Positions 1 through 11,037 of a stretch of DNA of 64,000 nucleotides are shown here, piece after piece. The notes under the pieces are model-generated. The model was not told the origin of the DNA, did no database searches, and worked only from the letters and a program-made list of their open reading frames with translations. Position numbers and translations under genes: made by a program. Numbering within the stretch: position 1 is the stretch's first letter; each line of letters starts with the position of its first letter. This stretch comes from Agapanthus africanus (lineage: Eukaryota > Streptophyta > Magnoliopsida > Asparagales > Amaryllidaceae): positions 408,364,248 through 408,428,247 of the forward strand of contig CM057347.1 in assembly GCA_030015575.1 (NCBI GenBank). Direction: 5' to 3'.

Positions 1-81
1 TATTTACAAGCCAAATCTTGATGATGGCAGGGAAATAGCAGTTTTCCACTATATATCTACTTCCATGGGTTATACCAACTC

Positions 82-170
82 AGCCTAGCTCAGTTGGTAT
101 GACTTTACTCTCCAAAGTGAGAGGTCATCGGTTTGATTCCTAAAGGGGCCGTATTAAGAAAAAAAAAACT
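82..170 (+). repeat. tRNA-derived SINE remnant
   Basis: The stretch reads like a degenerate tRNA. A TAGCTCAGTTGGTA segment fits the pol III A box and GGTTTGATTCC fits the B box about 40 bases on. An anticodon-like arm ACTTT / AAAGT encloses a 7-base loop, but the base before the anticodon is C instead of the near-invariant T. The unit ends in an A-rich tail. This is the usual head of a plant SINE; a functional tRNA is unlikely because the acceptor stem does not pair well. Confidence 0.55.
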
Positions 171-1542
171 TCCATGGTTATCATGTTATCATTGATTTTT
201 TTTTTGGTTTTCCAATAAAAGAAATTGTTAATTTTAACCAATTTTTGTGGGGTTATAGTATTCCAAATATTGATGATTTTTTGAACAAACAAAACTTGAC
301 TTTTTTCTGATTTCAGTAGACATAACACAATAAATCATTAGCTTTGGAAAATACAATGCTTTCTGTAATTATTGAATTCTGTGGGTAATAGCATATGGCT
401 AATGTTCAATGATTTTTGGAAACGATAACTGTTGCATATCCTTACCCGATTTTGAATGCTAAAATACACGCATATTTCAATGAACTGGTAATAAAAACTT
501 TTCACTTATCAGCTACTGAACAAAAATTTGCCTAAGTTATATCAATATCTGTGGCTTATATAATGCCAAATATCGTTGCACAAGAAACTCTTCCTCTTTT
601 CTTTCTTTTGAACGATTTTTTGTCAATGATAGAATTTAATGACTTTGGAGTACTACTAACTTTTGTAAACACACAAGATGTGAACTATTATCAAAGCATC
701 AATAAAATGTTCTATAATATATATAGGCAGTTAGTCAGAAGGCTGATCAGCCTCTTACCTCTTAGCGCTGACTTAATTAAGCAGTCAGCTCAAGTGGTTG
801 CTTTGCTTTTTCTTAACCCTCTTAATAAATTGAAAATTAGAAATTAATACTTTGTTCGTGATAGTTCAAATAGATCTTACAAAACTTCTATGCATGATCC
901 TAGAACCACATCATTGCCATGAGGTTCTTCAGACATAAATTGATATTAGATTTCTAAAGATCATTACTAGATAAAGTGCGGTGGGAACTGAACCAAGAAT
1001 CATGACAATGCTTGAAGGCTGCTACATCCCTAGACAAATAAAGGGTGAAACAAGACACTATGATAAGGCAGGAGTGAGTGGGACTTGAGAAAAGGAAGCG
1101 CAGTTGGACCACACACATGGATGCATGCACACACGGCACATGCACAGTAGTTATGGTGCACATTTACACTCACTTGCATGCATGGTTGTTATGGTGTCTC
1201 GAATCATGGATCATATTTCTTGATCTTTAAAAGCTAGTAAAAGTAATGGCATGTTGCAGGGTTTATACTTTATTTTGTTGAAACGAGGAATATGGTGTTA
1301 CAACTTGCAAGAGGTGATGGAATGGTTAGTGTAGTCCTTCTCTTCTGAAGAAACATGTATTTCTTCGTTCTTTTTCCGGAGAGAAAGGAGCATGTTCTAT
1401 TTTTAGTCATCATATCGAGGGAAATAGCGCACACATTATTCTAAGTGTGTGGTGTGAGGATTCAGCATGAGGAGTTAGGTTTTAGCTTGGCTTTTAAATG
1501 TAATAGCATAGATTTTCAAGTAATTTTTTCTTTGACGTACAG
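171..1542. other. AT-rich non-coding stretch, probably intron or 5' flank of the Rab gene
   Basis: I searched this interval for the exons that should precede the Rab exon at 1543 (P-loop GDSGVGKS, DTAGQ and the RGAQGI segment) and found none. Open frames here are short and have no recognisable motif. It is either a long intron, with the earlier exons beyond the left edge, or unrelated flank of a gene fragment. Confidence 0.5.
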
Positions 1543-3323
1543 TTTATGATGTAACACGGAGGGACACGTTTACAAATCTATCAGATATATGGGCGAGGGA
1601 AATAGAATTGTATACAACCAATCAAGATTGCATGAAGATGCTTGTTGGCAATAAAGTTGATAAGGTACTTCAAGGGTTTACCTTTATTTTGTCTGAAGTT
1701 TTCTGTCAGTGGCCATCAATTGTCGCCTCGTGAATTATTACAAAGTTTCCATCTCCTATCTCATTGCTTTGCGTATAAAGCGAGTTTTTTTCTTGCATTT
1801 TCATAGTATTGTTTCACACTTTAACTATTATGCTAAAATTATATATGTCTACATCTCCAGGAAAGTAATAGAGCAGTCACGAAGAAAGAAGGTATTGATT
1901 TTGCTAGGCAATATGGATGCCTATTTTTGGAATGCAGTGCGAGAACGCGAGTAAATGTGGAGAAGTGCTTTGAGGAGCTTGTTTTAAAGGTTTGGAAAAT
2001 ACATGTTCTATATTAATTAGAAAAGATTCAGTAATTTTATTTCCTTTTCTCATTGTAAGTGGTAGACTGCTAGTGAATACTAAAGTGTGTTACTGCCATC
2101 GAATAATCTTGATTTCTCCCAGGCCTGTTTTGTTTCCCCCCTCTAGTTATATTTTGACCAAGTGTAGGAAACCTTTCTGACTTTTGTCCTTGTAGCAGGC
2201 AGTGTGTTCTAAAACACGTAGCTGTTCTTTATTCGTTTGGCAGCGGATAATGGATAAACAGTTTATACGCTGTTAATCAGAATATGCAGAATTACACATA
2301 AGTATATAATTACCATATATAATATAAAGAGAATAATATAATGAAATAAATTAAAAATATAGAAAATGATAGACTGATAGGATGAAATAGAAAGAAATGG
2401 ACTTTATTTGTCAGATACTGATTTTGTATATCCATTTTCGGATATTGGGTGGGCTATATGTATTGGGTACACACCCAATTATGTAGCTATTTGTCTGTTA
2501 ACTATGTATAAGATTAATTACGTGGTCATTCGCCCTTGTAATACTATTCGATATGGTTGCTCGCTTGTTGAAAACTATTTAGCGACCTCTTAGCCTTTTA
2601 AACCTTGTTTTACAACATTGCTACACGATACTTTCGATTCTTTTGTAAAGCTGCATTTTGCCTCCTTAACAACTACTAATTTTTCCATTTCTTAACCATT
2701 TTACTCCCATTATACCGTACCGTGCTATTCTGCCTTTTCTTCAACCACTTTTCTTAACCAACATTGCCTATTTAATACTTTCTATGGGGCATTTTGGGAA
2801 TAAAAAATTCTAGAATGGAAAAAAGAAGGTATATCACAATAGGAGCAAAGTGTATATTTTGAAAAGAGATGTATCTTGATATAAAGGGAAAAAGGCTGGA
2901 GGCTTGCTTCAATTTAGTTTCTGTTGGCTGTTGTCTCCTACTTTTTGGGCTCAGGATTTGCAGGTAAAGGGTGATACCATTGTTAAAAATAGAAATGATG
3001 TTCTTGGTGCTTATGTTTAGGAGTACACCAATTCAAGCAGGACTTTACTATCTAGAATCAACAGTGTTTTTTCAAAAAAAAAATGGTCATTCATGTAGTC
3101 TAATTCAATGCATATAATGCTCAATATGCTGGCATATTTGTTATTCCTTTTTTATTTTTTGTTTATTTTCTCAAGTATGAAATTTCATCTTGTTATCGCA
3201 AAGCAGGTGTTGGAAACGCCAAGCCTCTTGGCCGAGGGATCGATCGGCGTGAAGAAAAACATTTTTAAGCAGAATCCAACTCAACAAGCTGATGCTCCAA
3301 CTAGAACTAGTAGCTGCTGTTGA
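1543..3323 (+). CDS. Rab18/RABC-type small GTPase, last three exons (5' part missing)
   Basis: Three exons splice in phase: 1543-1664, 1861-1989 and 3207-3323, each intron with GT and AG ends. The first begins with the YDVTRRDTF segment and ends in LVGNKVDK, which holds the NKxD guanine-specificity motif. The second holds LECSART, the SA motif of the base-binding pocket. The third gives the hypervariable tail ending in TSSCC, a double-cysteine site for geranylgeranylation. Rab GTPases cycle between GDP and GTP on membranes and direct vesicle or lipid-droplet traffic. The PSLLAEGS and KKNIFKQ segments near the tail resemble plant RABC (Rab18) proteins. The P-loop, switch I and DTAGQ exons are not in the window. 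The coding part here is undamaged, so it is probably the 3' end of a live gene running in from the left, though a fragment cannot be excluded. Confidence 0.85.
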
Positions 3324-5620
3324 TTGCATCCTATGGCTTTGCACCCAAATTCGTTCATCGTGTATGTTGATACCATTTTGGATACAAAAGTGATGCCTGC
3401 TATATGGCAAAGTTGGAGGTGGCGGCGTTTTGGTCTTTATTCTTTTGTGATGCATGTGTATAGTTTATTGCAATTATATGTAATTCTAAAAGAGTAAATA
3501 TTATAGTATTTATCATGTTATGAGTGATTGTTACATATTTGTTTTGGTGGTTGAATTGAGATATGCTTTTCTGCACTCTCCATTGAGCTCTGCTGTTAAT
3601 TGTGCATATTTGTTGCAATAGACAGTGCTGAGATATGTTATTTTTTTATAGCTCGGTTACTCTAAGCTCATTGGAAAGTGCTTCACTTTTATCGCTTTTA
3701 CCTTTGTGTGCTTTGTTTTATCCATTCATTATAAAGCATATTTCTATTTCTATCTTATTCAATAATTATGTATGTAATAACATTTTGGCTACCTTTTTAG
3801 CTTTAGTCAGTAGAAGAGCTGGCCTGATGCTTAAGGCTTGTGTTGGGTGTAATACACCAGGACAAGGGTGGAGAGAGAAGAATTTCGGATAGTCTTGAGC
3901 AGCGTGTAGGACGCACGTTTTTATTTCATTTTTTTGTTCATTTTTTTGTTCGGACGTATACAGATAGTATATAGAATAATTTTTCCTATCCATGTGCATT
4001 GTGTTGTCTCTGTCACTTCACACATGGCTCTGGGTCTAACCTCCATAGCAATTCTCTCACACAAAAAGTGGCTTGGCCTCATAAAGTAATAATTAATCAT
4101 AGCCACCCAAAAAAAAGGCAATAGAACAGCAAATGGTTGAGAAATTGTACATGAATTATTAAGTGGTCCATATGGGAGAAGCACGAGTTTATCAAGAACA
4201 CATGGCCTTAGGCATTTGATCAGTTAGCATCTTGTTTAGATTCATCAAGTTTTTCTATTTTTGTCATTGTATTTATTGTCATGCCTAGTTGCCTACTGTT
4301 TTTTTTATATAAAAAGGGTTTTGACATTTATGTGGAAATTGAATTGGTCACATTGAGATGTTTGATTTATTCTTACTTTTATCAATTTCACAGCAAGCAG
4401 TGTTCAACTCTTTTAGAGTTAATTGCAGAAAACTTCGTTGTTACAAGGGTGTTGGGCACTTTTCCAGAATTCGGATTTCCTGCACTGATAAAAATCAATG
4501 GAGGGAAATCCAAGATGATATAAGTGCAAAACATGAGGGTTTCCGATTTGTGATGAGGGGATAGATAATATCAGTGCAAGGTAAATCGTTGCACGCACTT
4601 TCTCCTAAATTATAAAAATAAGCACTTATTTCCCTTTATTTAAAAATAAGATATGAGAGGGAAGCAGTTTTCTCACCCTCCATATAGTTTTCTCATCCAA
4701 AAACTTCGTGTTTCGATAACCAGTTACATAATTTTGTCAAATTTTAGAGAAAGTTTTGTTTCATGCTCGAAATAAACTTAGATCGTTTCATTATATTCTG
4801 ATTTGGAGCTGGTTATAGAGTAGACCAATCAGCTAATCAATTCACCAAATATAACCATTGGTAGTTTGCTATATAGCTCAAGTCATAGTCAATTGTATTT
4901 GGTTTTCAAGGGGAAAAAAATTAATAATGATCTTTATATTGATTGTATAACCATTTGGTTTTCAAACGATGTTTTGTTATTATGACATATATAAAGAAAA
5001 AGGGAAACAAAGGGAGGAATATCATGCTGTTCCTCTTGTTGAGAAAAGAAAAATGAAAAACAAGTTTTTATCTTTAGTTCGTAATCACATCAGCTATATG
5101 AAAAATATAAGGCTGGATCGAAATTCGAAAAGAATTTATATATGAGCAGCTATATATAGCTATCAACTTGACGCCAATTCTTTCATTTGATTACATTAAG
5201 TTTTGCAAGACAAAATGTGTATTTACTTGATTAACTTATGTTATAAATTGTTTTCAAAGATGTAAGAATAATAACTCTCCACATAAGCTAGCTACCTTTC
5301 CTTGATTTTATACGGAATTTCTTAACATATGTGGTATAGCACCTAAGATCAATCAATCAATAGATGCACTTAAAAATAAGAAAAAATAATAACTAGTATT
5401 GATTGCATAAAATACTAGTCTATATCTCATCCAGTACCTATAATCTCTAATCTGAATTATTATAATCCGACTTTCTGGAACTAGAATACGTTCTAATAAA
5501 CAAATTGAGAGGTAACAGGTACACGGAAAAAAGTATCGAAGAAGGGTGTTATATGCAACTAACCTGAAAAAACCATCACATTCAAGCTACAAAATCACAA
5601 AATGAATCAATCCATTGTAA
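3324..5620. other. Intergenic region, no supported gene
   Basis: AT-rich sequence between the convergent Rab and U-box genes. It should hold both 3' ends. Short frames around 3635-3892 and 4281-4564 have no recognisable domain and look like chance. I saw no transposon ends, tRNA or tandem repeat in it. Confidence 0.5.
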
Positions 5621-6817
5621 CTACACAGCATTGTAAAATTTAGAACCAAAACAAGGATCCCTAACCCACAAAGCCCTCAACAACTTAAGCAATGTCCTTG
5701 CCTTGGCCTTAGCTTTAGTCCCACATTGGCTTTGAAGTAGAAGCAACAGTTCTGTCAAAACTCCGGCATTCACCGCCTCGGCCCTCGCCTTCGACGAATC
5801 ACCACACAAAACCGACAACAAACCGATTGCATGCTCGCTCGCTTTGTTCTCCAACGGAGAAATTCTAAATACATATTTAACTAAAACTCGAACCGCGTTC
5901 GAATTCTTCATCAATACCCTTTTTCCACTCTCATTTGATCCTACTAAAGTCTCCAATGTAGCCAATGCCATTGTACTATTTCTCGGACTCGAGTTTTGTA
6001 GATAAATTATCAGCCCATCAATTGCTCCTCCTCTTATTGCATTCTTTCTATTGGCTTCCAATGCACAAATGCCTGAAATTGCTCGAACCGCCGCTTCTGA
6101 TGACTTTTCATCAATTCGGGTATTGAAAACAGAGGCTAAAACTTGAAACACATGTCGAGATTGTGCTAGACTTACGCATAGCTCTCGAGTTTCAGCTTCA
6201 GTTGAGATTGTTTCTAGCAAGTAGCATAGGCTTGTTTTGATCTTGGCATTGCCTAGTTCCAGCAATAGTAAAAACGAAGGTACATTGAGCTCGTTCTTGA
6301 GAGAATCCAATTGAGTATCGGGCGACAAGCTCACAACGCAATCGAGAGCTAATTCAACAAGCTCCCAATTAATGAAACTTGGATTTTTAAACACCATTTG
6401 CAGCAGCAAAGAGAAGTAACCTAACTGAACCAAACAAGCCTGACCCGTATCGGATTCAACAGAAATAATCCTGACCTTTTTCAGGATTTCAATCTTCGTC
6501 GCAATACCCGTCTCTTTTGACTGTAAATTCTGTTTCAGGGTCGTTAACGAGAATTCGGTGCCAGAACCTGAGACTTGAGCTAATCTGTTGAGCTCACGAA
6601 CAGAGAGCAGCCATTGGTCGATGAGTTGCCGGAGAGTCCGGTTTGGGACCCACGACGTGTCGTCGAGCCTCTGCATTGTCACCGGGCACGTGCGGTGCCC
6701 GTCTCCGAGCCATTTTTCGATGCTCGGACGATCGTAGGTTTGGCCTGTGGTTAGGGTTACAGGTTCGGTGAAGAGGTCTAAACTTATTGGGCACCTGAAT
6801 AAATGAGGGATGCTCAT
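5621..6817 (-). CDS. Plant U-box E3 ubiquitin ligase with ARM-type repeats
   Basis: A single 398-residue exon. The N-terminus, from about residue 4 to 75, is a U-box: HLFRCPISLDLF, then TGQTYDRPSIEKWL, TCPVTMQ and PNRTLRQLIDQWL. This is the E2-docking fold of RING type that is held together without zinc. The rest, about residues 95-390, is alpha-helical and leucine-rich with ARM-like repeats (for example EAAVRAISGICALEANR and MALATLETLVGSNESG), expected to bind substrates. The layout and length match intronless plant U-box proteins of the PUB25/26/27 type, which act in cytosolic ubiquitylation during immune and stress signalling. The start is the first ATG and sits right before the U-box, as in relatives. 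No frameshift or missing motif is seen. The exact PUB number cannot be assigned without a tree. Confidence 0.95.
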   Translation of the reverse strand: MSIPHLFRCPISLDLFTEPVTLTTGQTYDRPSIEKWLGDGHRTCPVTMQRLDDTSWVPNRTLRQLIDQWLLSVRELNRLAQVSGSGTEFSLTTLKQNLQSKETGIATKIEILKKVRIISVESDTGQACLVQLGYFSLLLQMVFKNPSFINWELVELALDCVVSLSPDTQLDSLKNELNVPSFLLLLELGNAKIKTSLCYLLETISTEAETRELCVSLAQSRHVFQVLASVFNTRIDEKSSEAAVRAISGICALEANRKNAIRGGAIDGLIIYLQNSSPRNSTMALATLETLVGSNESGKRVLMKNSNAVRVLVKYVFRISPLENKASEHAIGLLSVLCGDSSKARAEAVNAGVLTELLLLLQSQCGTKAKAKARTLLKLLRALWVRDPCFGSKFYNAV

Positions 6818-7089
6818 TTAGCTCAAACTATCACAAAAAAATAAAATAAAAATAAAAACAAATCTAAAAATTGCAGTTTTGGTTGCAGAAACAGGAGGGC
6901 ATGTGCATGTGTTTATAATATGAAAAGTGAAGCAGTACTAGTAGTAACATGTATACATAACAAGAAATTGCTAGTTTTGGTTGCAGGTAAATGTTGTGAT
7001 GACAATGTCAAATCAAGAGAAGAGAGAGAGAGAGAGAGAGAAGTACTTAAAAAACAAAGAAACGGTGTATTTATTGGCTCAAAAGTTCA
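6818..7089. other. Upstream region of the U-box gene
   Basis: AT-rich DNA directly upstream of the minus-strand U-box start. It should hold the promoter and 5' leader. I cannot pick a TATA box with confidence because the region is A-rich throughout. Confidence 0.4.
7017..7041. repeat. (GA)n microsatellite
   Basis: A run of about 11 GA dinucleotides. On the minus strand it is a TC tract about 200 bases upstream of the U-box start, a common feature of plant promoters and leaders. Confidence 0.9.
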
Positions 7090-7425
7090 ATTTTTTTTGG
7101 GGTAAATCGTCAACACCCCAAGCACGTCCCGCTGACAAAAGCCCCCACTCCCCGAGGTGCATTCGGAAACCCTTGAAAAAAGATTTTAGCTGTCAAAAAA
7201 CCCCTACATGCGATATTTATATAGTTGCCTGTTATATCTAGTTATCATGCGATATCTAAGCAGTTGTATGATATATGTATGAGCTAATTAGATATATCAA
7301 GCAACTATATAGATACCATAGGAAAAAAAAATTTGAGGGGGTTTTGACAACTGTTTCAGGTCTAGGAAGTTTTTGTCAGCGGGAAATTATGTTTGGGGTG
7401 TTTTGACAATTTACCCATTTTTTTT
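7090..7425. mobile_element. MULE-like MITE with perfect 9-bp target duplication
   Basis: The element runs 7099-7416 (about 318 bp), flanked on both sides by the 9-mer ATTTTTTTT (7090-7098 and 7417-7425). Its terminal inverted repeats start GGGTAAATCGTCAA / GGGTAAATTGTCAA and stay alignable for about 45 bp, through a shared CCCGCTGACAAAA. No ORF is inside. A 9-bp duplication with long inverted ends is typical of Mutator-like elements, so this is a non-autonomous derivative. A related copy lies at 10553-10893. Confidence 0.85.
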
Positions 7426-7954
7426 CAAGTCAAGAGTTCTAGATAAATTGGAAATGTGATTGGATTGGATCTTAGTGGAGAGGGGATCATGTACATGAGA
7501 AGACAAAAGAGGCTATCTTTTTACAGTAGGAGATGAGATGTTTCATTCAAATCTACTTAATTTATTTAAAGTAATATTTAATTAGTCAAGAGTCACAATT
7601 TAGGCATTGAATACAATTTTGATTGAGGTTTTTTAGCCCAATTGGAGAGAGAGAGAGAGAGAGAGATGCTGTGATGAAGAGTCAGGGAGTCACAAGACTC
7701 ATGAGGCTGAAACAAATGCATGTGTGGAATAGAAATAGTTTTTTGAATAATGATAAATTGTCAGAGGAATATTTTGGGGTTGTAAATTAGGTTATATATC
7801 TACCACAGTAATGTGTATTTTCTTATTGCTATCCTCCTTCATTCCATATTCTTTTTTCTTTTATTTTTCCTCTTTTGGGATTGCAACGAATAAATTGCAC
7901 ACAACCATTAACAACTAATATGATATAGATTCGTATCCAAAAACATATATAAAG
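7426..7954. other. AT-rich intergenic stretch
   Basis: No coding signal or element ends apart from a GA microsatellite at 7644-7666. Confidence 0.4.
7644..7666. repeat. (GA)n microsatellite
   Basis: About 11 uninterrupted GA units. Confidence 0.9.
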
Positions 7955-8160
7955 TGTTAGATCATGAGATATTTAAATATAACTGTGTTAGACATTATGG
8001 GTATCATAAATCAGATAAGTTCTGATTTATATTGTTGAGATTATTATTAGTGTGCTAGATTGTTAGGATTATTAGTTATTAATTAATTATATTATAAGGT
8101 GTATAAATTTAGATAATTTATCTCTTAATAAAATTGATCGAGTTTATTGCTTTCTTATCA
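7955..8160 (+). repeat. 5' LTR of TRIM-like element
   Basis: Direct repeat of 206 bp with TG...CA ends, immediately followed by the primer binding site. Confidence 0.8.
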
Positions 8161-8171
8161 TGGTATCAGAG
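8161..8171 (+). other. Primer binding site of TRIM-like element
   Basis: TGGTATCAGAG abuts the LTR end with no spacer and matches the standard plant initiator tRNA-Met primer site. Confidence 0.75.
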
Positions 8172-8309
8172 GACTGGATCCAAAGTTTATCTTCGTTTAT
8201 ATTTTTAGTTTATTATTCCAAAATAAATAAAGTCGCGTCAATAATATTTAATTCAGAAATGAGTTCTCTCAGTTTGATTATAAGCAGCTGTCTCCATCAA
8301 TATCAAGTC

Positions 8310-8412
8310 CAAGCAGTATTTTTTTTCATGACGCCTTCTAGCATGATCTTTTTCCGTTCAAGCAGCTATTCTTTTCTTATGACGCCTTCTAGCAATATGA
8401 TCTTCTTCTTTT
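8310..8412. repeat. Short direct duplication inside the TRIM-like element
   Basis: The string ATGACGCCTTCTAGCA occurs twice about 50 bases apart within T-rich sequence. It is probably a slippage duplication. Confidence 0.6.
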
Positions 8413-8587
8413 AGCATTTCAAGCGAAAGGGACTGCAGATTATTCGGTCCACCTTGCAATCCGCGAAAGAGATCAAAAAGTATTAGTCCGCCATGCTCAA
8501 TACTTTAGATCTGTTGTTTTTCTCCGTTATTCTATAATATTTTGGTTCAAGATATTATCCAATCTCAATCGTGAGTTTAAGGGAGGC

Positions 8588-8788
8588 TCTTAGATTATGA
8601 GATATTTGAATATAACTGTATTAAATATTATGGCTATCATAAATTATATAAGTTCCGATTTATATTGTTGAGATTATGATTAGTGTGTTAGATTGTTAGG
8701 ATTATTAGTTATCAGTTAGTTATGTTATGATGTTAATAAATTGAGATGATTTATCTCTTAATAAGATTGATCAAGTTTATCGCTTTCT
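8588..8788 (+). repeat. 3' LTR of TRIM-like element
   Basis: Diverged copy of 7955-8160. The first base pair has decayed from TG to TC and the terminal ATCA is lost. Confidence 0.75.
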
Positions 8789-9579
8789 GAAAAAGTGATG
8801 ACATGATGTAGAGCAGATGCTAGAAGAATTTCTACGAAATCTAGTTCCAGAGATCAATCGGAAAAATTGATAATAATTACATAAATCATTCTACGTTTAA
8901 GAGGCATGCATACGCTTGAAAGTTTAGGTGTCTAGGTATACGTTTTTTCTTCTCTCTTTTCCCCCATTTTTACTTGTTTTTCAATTTTGTTTTCTGGCAT
9001 GCTTACAGCTATTTTCATACTATGATTAATTACATAAATCATTCTAATTATGATTGCATACGGATTTCTTCTAAATAATATCTTAGAGTTCATCATTTTT
9101 CTAGAGCTTCGGCTCTTGCATAAATGTAGCATTTGATGCTAATTAAGTTACTCATTAGTTTGACATATGTTTTGTCAAATATTAAAAACAAACAGACAAA
9201 ATAGTTTGAGAGGAATAGATGGTTTCAGGATCCAATCTTTATTCAAATTTAGACACCGATTGTAGAATAAAACACCCATGAGTACTCAATTGTACATCTA
9301 ATTGTATACTTAAAACTTCCTAGATTCAATGTATTTTGTTATACCAGTTGAACATGGTTGAATATAATTACTTGAAAGATAGATAAATATGCATGGCTAA
9401 GATATATGAAGGACCAAAACTCCTTTAAAGGTTGAAGGCTTTCTTGGCTTGGCTAATGATGAATTCTATTTTGACCAAAACTAGTTTTGTTACATTTCTT
9501 TTTTGTTTTGTTTAAAACTCGTTAATGAAACAAGGCAATATATATTCGTCTAAGGAAAATGATATATATTATATATGGA
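8789..9579. other. Intergenic region, nothing recognised
   Basis: AT-rich sequence without supported ORF, element ends or tandem repeat. Confidence 0.4.
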
Positions 9580-9932
9580 GGAGTGATCCATTACAAATCG
9601 GTCCGCGTTTTTAAAAAACGGAAACTCCCAATTTTCGACAAATTTTAACGATCCGATCCATTCAGGTTGATCACCATACTCAAATATATGTGTATAAAAT
9701 CAAAGGACTTGAAAACCTCTAGACTATGGATCGGATGAAGTTTATGTTGCATTATCGAAGGACGTTCATTTTTTCACTCATCGACACATAAGCTAGAGGT
9801 CTTCAAATCTTTTGATTTTTTATACACATATCTTCAAGGGTAGGATGACCAACTTGAACAGATCGGATCGTTAAAATATGTCGTAGATCGTGAGTTCCCT
9901 TTTTAAAAAAACACAGACCGGTTGTCAGTGGA

Positions 9933-9934
<2 letters not shown>
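9580..9934. mobile_element. Fold-back (nearly palindromic) MITE
   Basis: The two halves are inverted copies of each other over about 150 bp. Both arms carry ATTTTAACGATCCGATC and ATATGTGTATAAAA, in opposite orientation, around a short centre near 9745. The outer ends read CGGTCCGCG and CGGTCTGTG. No ORF is present. The right end abuts a TA microsatellite, and a target duplication cannot be read because of it. Confidence 0.75.

Positions 9935-9937
<3 letters not shown>

Positions 9938-9985
<48 letters not shown>
9938..9985. repeat. (TA)n microsatellite
   Basis: About 23 TA units directly following the fold-back MITE. TA-rich target preference or expansion after insertion could explain the contact. 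Confidence 0.95.
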
Positions 9986-9988
<3 letters not shown>

Positions 9989-10552
9989 GTAGCATCCTAC
10001 CCCGGTATATTTCACCGATCCAGACCGTTTACTGTGATCTGCATGTCACGCATATCCTACGTATTAATTTTCATGAGATTTCTACATCTCTAGCACATGC
10101 TATCAAGTGAATGTAAAATAAACGTCTATTTTTTCGCTGTTTTTTCATACCAACTAATTATTCATACTAAAAAATTATTTATACGACCAAATCCTGGTTC
10201 TCCTAGCATATTCAAATCCAGTATAATATCTTCATTTTTTTATATTTAGTATCTATTATTAAAAAATCCTTTCATATCTTTTTTTTAGTTTTTATTATAA
10301 TTTGCTAATTTAACATCTATAATTAAAAAAATATTTTCATATCTTTTTTAATTTTTTATCGTAATTTGATAATTTAAGTTTTTTGGAAATCAAATTTTAT
10401 TTATCTTTTTTTCTATATATTTAGCACTCACTTTATAGTATATGAAAAAGATTTTATACCAAAATTATATTTGGATTTTATTAAAAAAAGTTGATTTGAT
10501 TTGACAAAATTATATCTAGATTTTATATAAAAAAAAAGTTGATTTGATTTTA
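9986..10552. other. AT-rich intergenic stretch
   Basis: Contains imperfect direct repeats of ATTTTATATAAAAAAAGTTGA-like sequence (around 10475-10545) but no gene. Confidence 0.4.
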
Positions 10553-10893
10553 GGGTAAATTGTCAAAAAAAAAAACATAAGCATTTTTTACCGTTGTCGA
10601 AAACACCCTAACCTCGAAACTATAGTCAAACCCCCTATCCCACCTAAAAAAAAGTTTTTAGTTGTCAAAATACCCCTTACCTGTGATATCTAATAGTTTC
10701 CTGCTATATTTAGTTTTCTGTGATATATAAGCAGCTGCATGCGATATCTAAATCGTTTCTTGCAATATCTAAATTGTTTTTATGAATTGATTAGATATTA
10801 CAGGCTACTATATAGATACCGCAGGAAGAATTTCCATGTGTTTTGACTACCGCTTCGAAACCTTCCAAACCAGGGTTTTTTACGGCGTAAAAA
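10553..10893. mobile_element. MULE-like MITE, right end cut by an LTR insertion
   Basis: It starts GGGTAAATTGTCAAA like the MITE at 7099 and shares its interior (CTGTGATATCTA, ACTATATAGATACC). The right inverted repeat is recognisable (TTTTGACTACCGCTTCGAAA) but its outer 25 or so bases are replaced by the LTR starting at 10894. Relic D therefore landed inside an existing MITE end. The missing tip was not found elsewhere in the window. Confidence 0.7.
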
Positions 10894-10984
10894 TGTCATG
10901 CCCCACTTCCCAGTGTTCGGAGAAGGAGACGTGACGGGCACGCGACGTATTTACTCAGAAATAAACACGTTAAGCGTAAATAAG

Positions 10985-11037
<53 letters not shown>

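Larger units (their letters stand above)
7955..8788 (+). mobile_element. TRIM-like miniature LTR retrotransposon
   Basis: Two direct repeats of about 205 bp (7955-8160 and 8588-8788) flank a 427-bp interior without a usable ORF. The first repeat begins TGTTAGATCATGAGAT and ends TTATCA, so it has TG...CA ends. Directly after it comes TGGTATCAGAG, the usual primer site for initiator tRNA-Met. Just before the second repeat is the purine tract AAGGGAGG. That is a complete non-coding LTR-element layout in under 850 bp, as in TRIMs. The repeats differ at many positions and the outer ends are worn, so the insertion is old and a target duplication is not clear. An autonomous partner would have to supply all proteins. 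Confidence 0.8.

Noticed and set aside
82..155. A functional tRNA gene.
   Set aside because: A and B boxes fit, but the acceptor stem is poor, the base before the anticodon is C, and there is an A-rich tail, so a SINE head is more likely.
551..847. A 98-residue frame upstream of the Rab exons.
   Set aside because: No similarity to the missing Rab exons, no motif, and AT-rich composition like the surroundings.
9803..10110. Frames with Ile-Tyr repeats.
   Set aside because: They are translations of the TA microsatellite.
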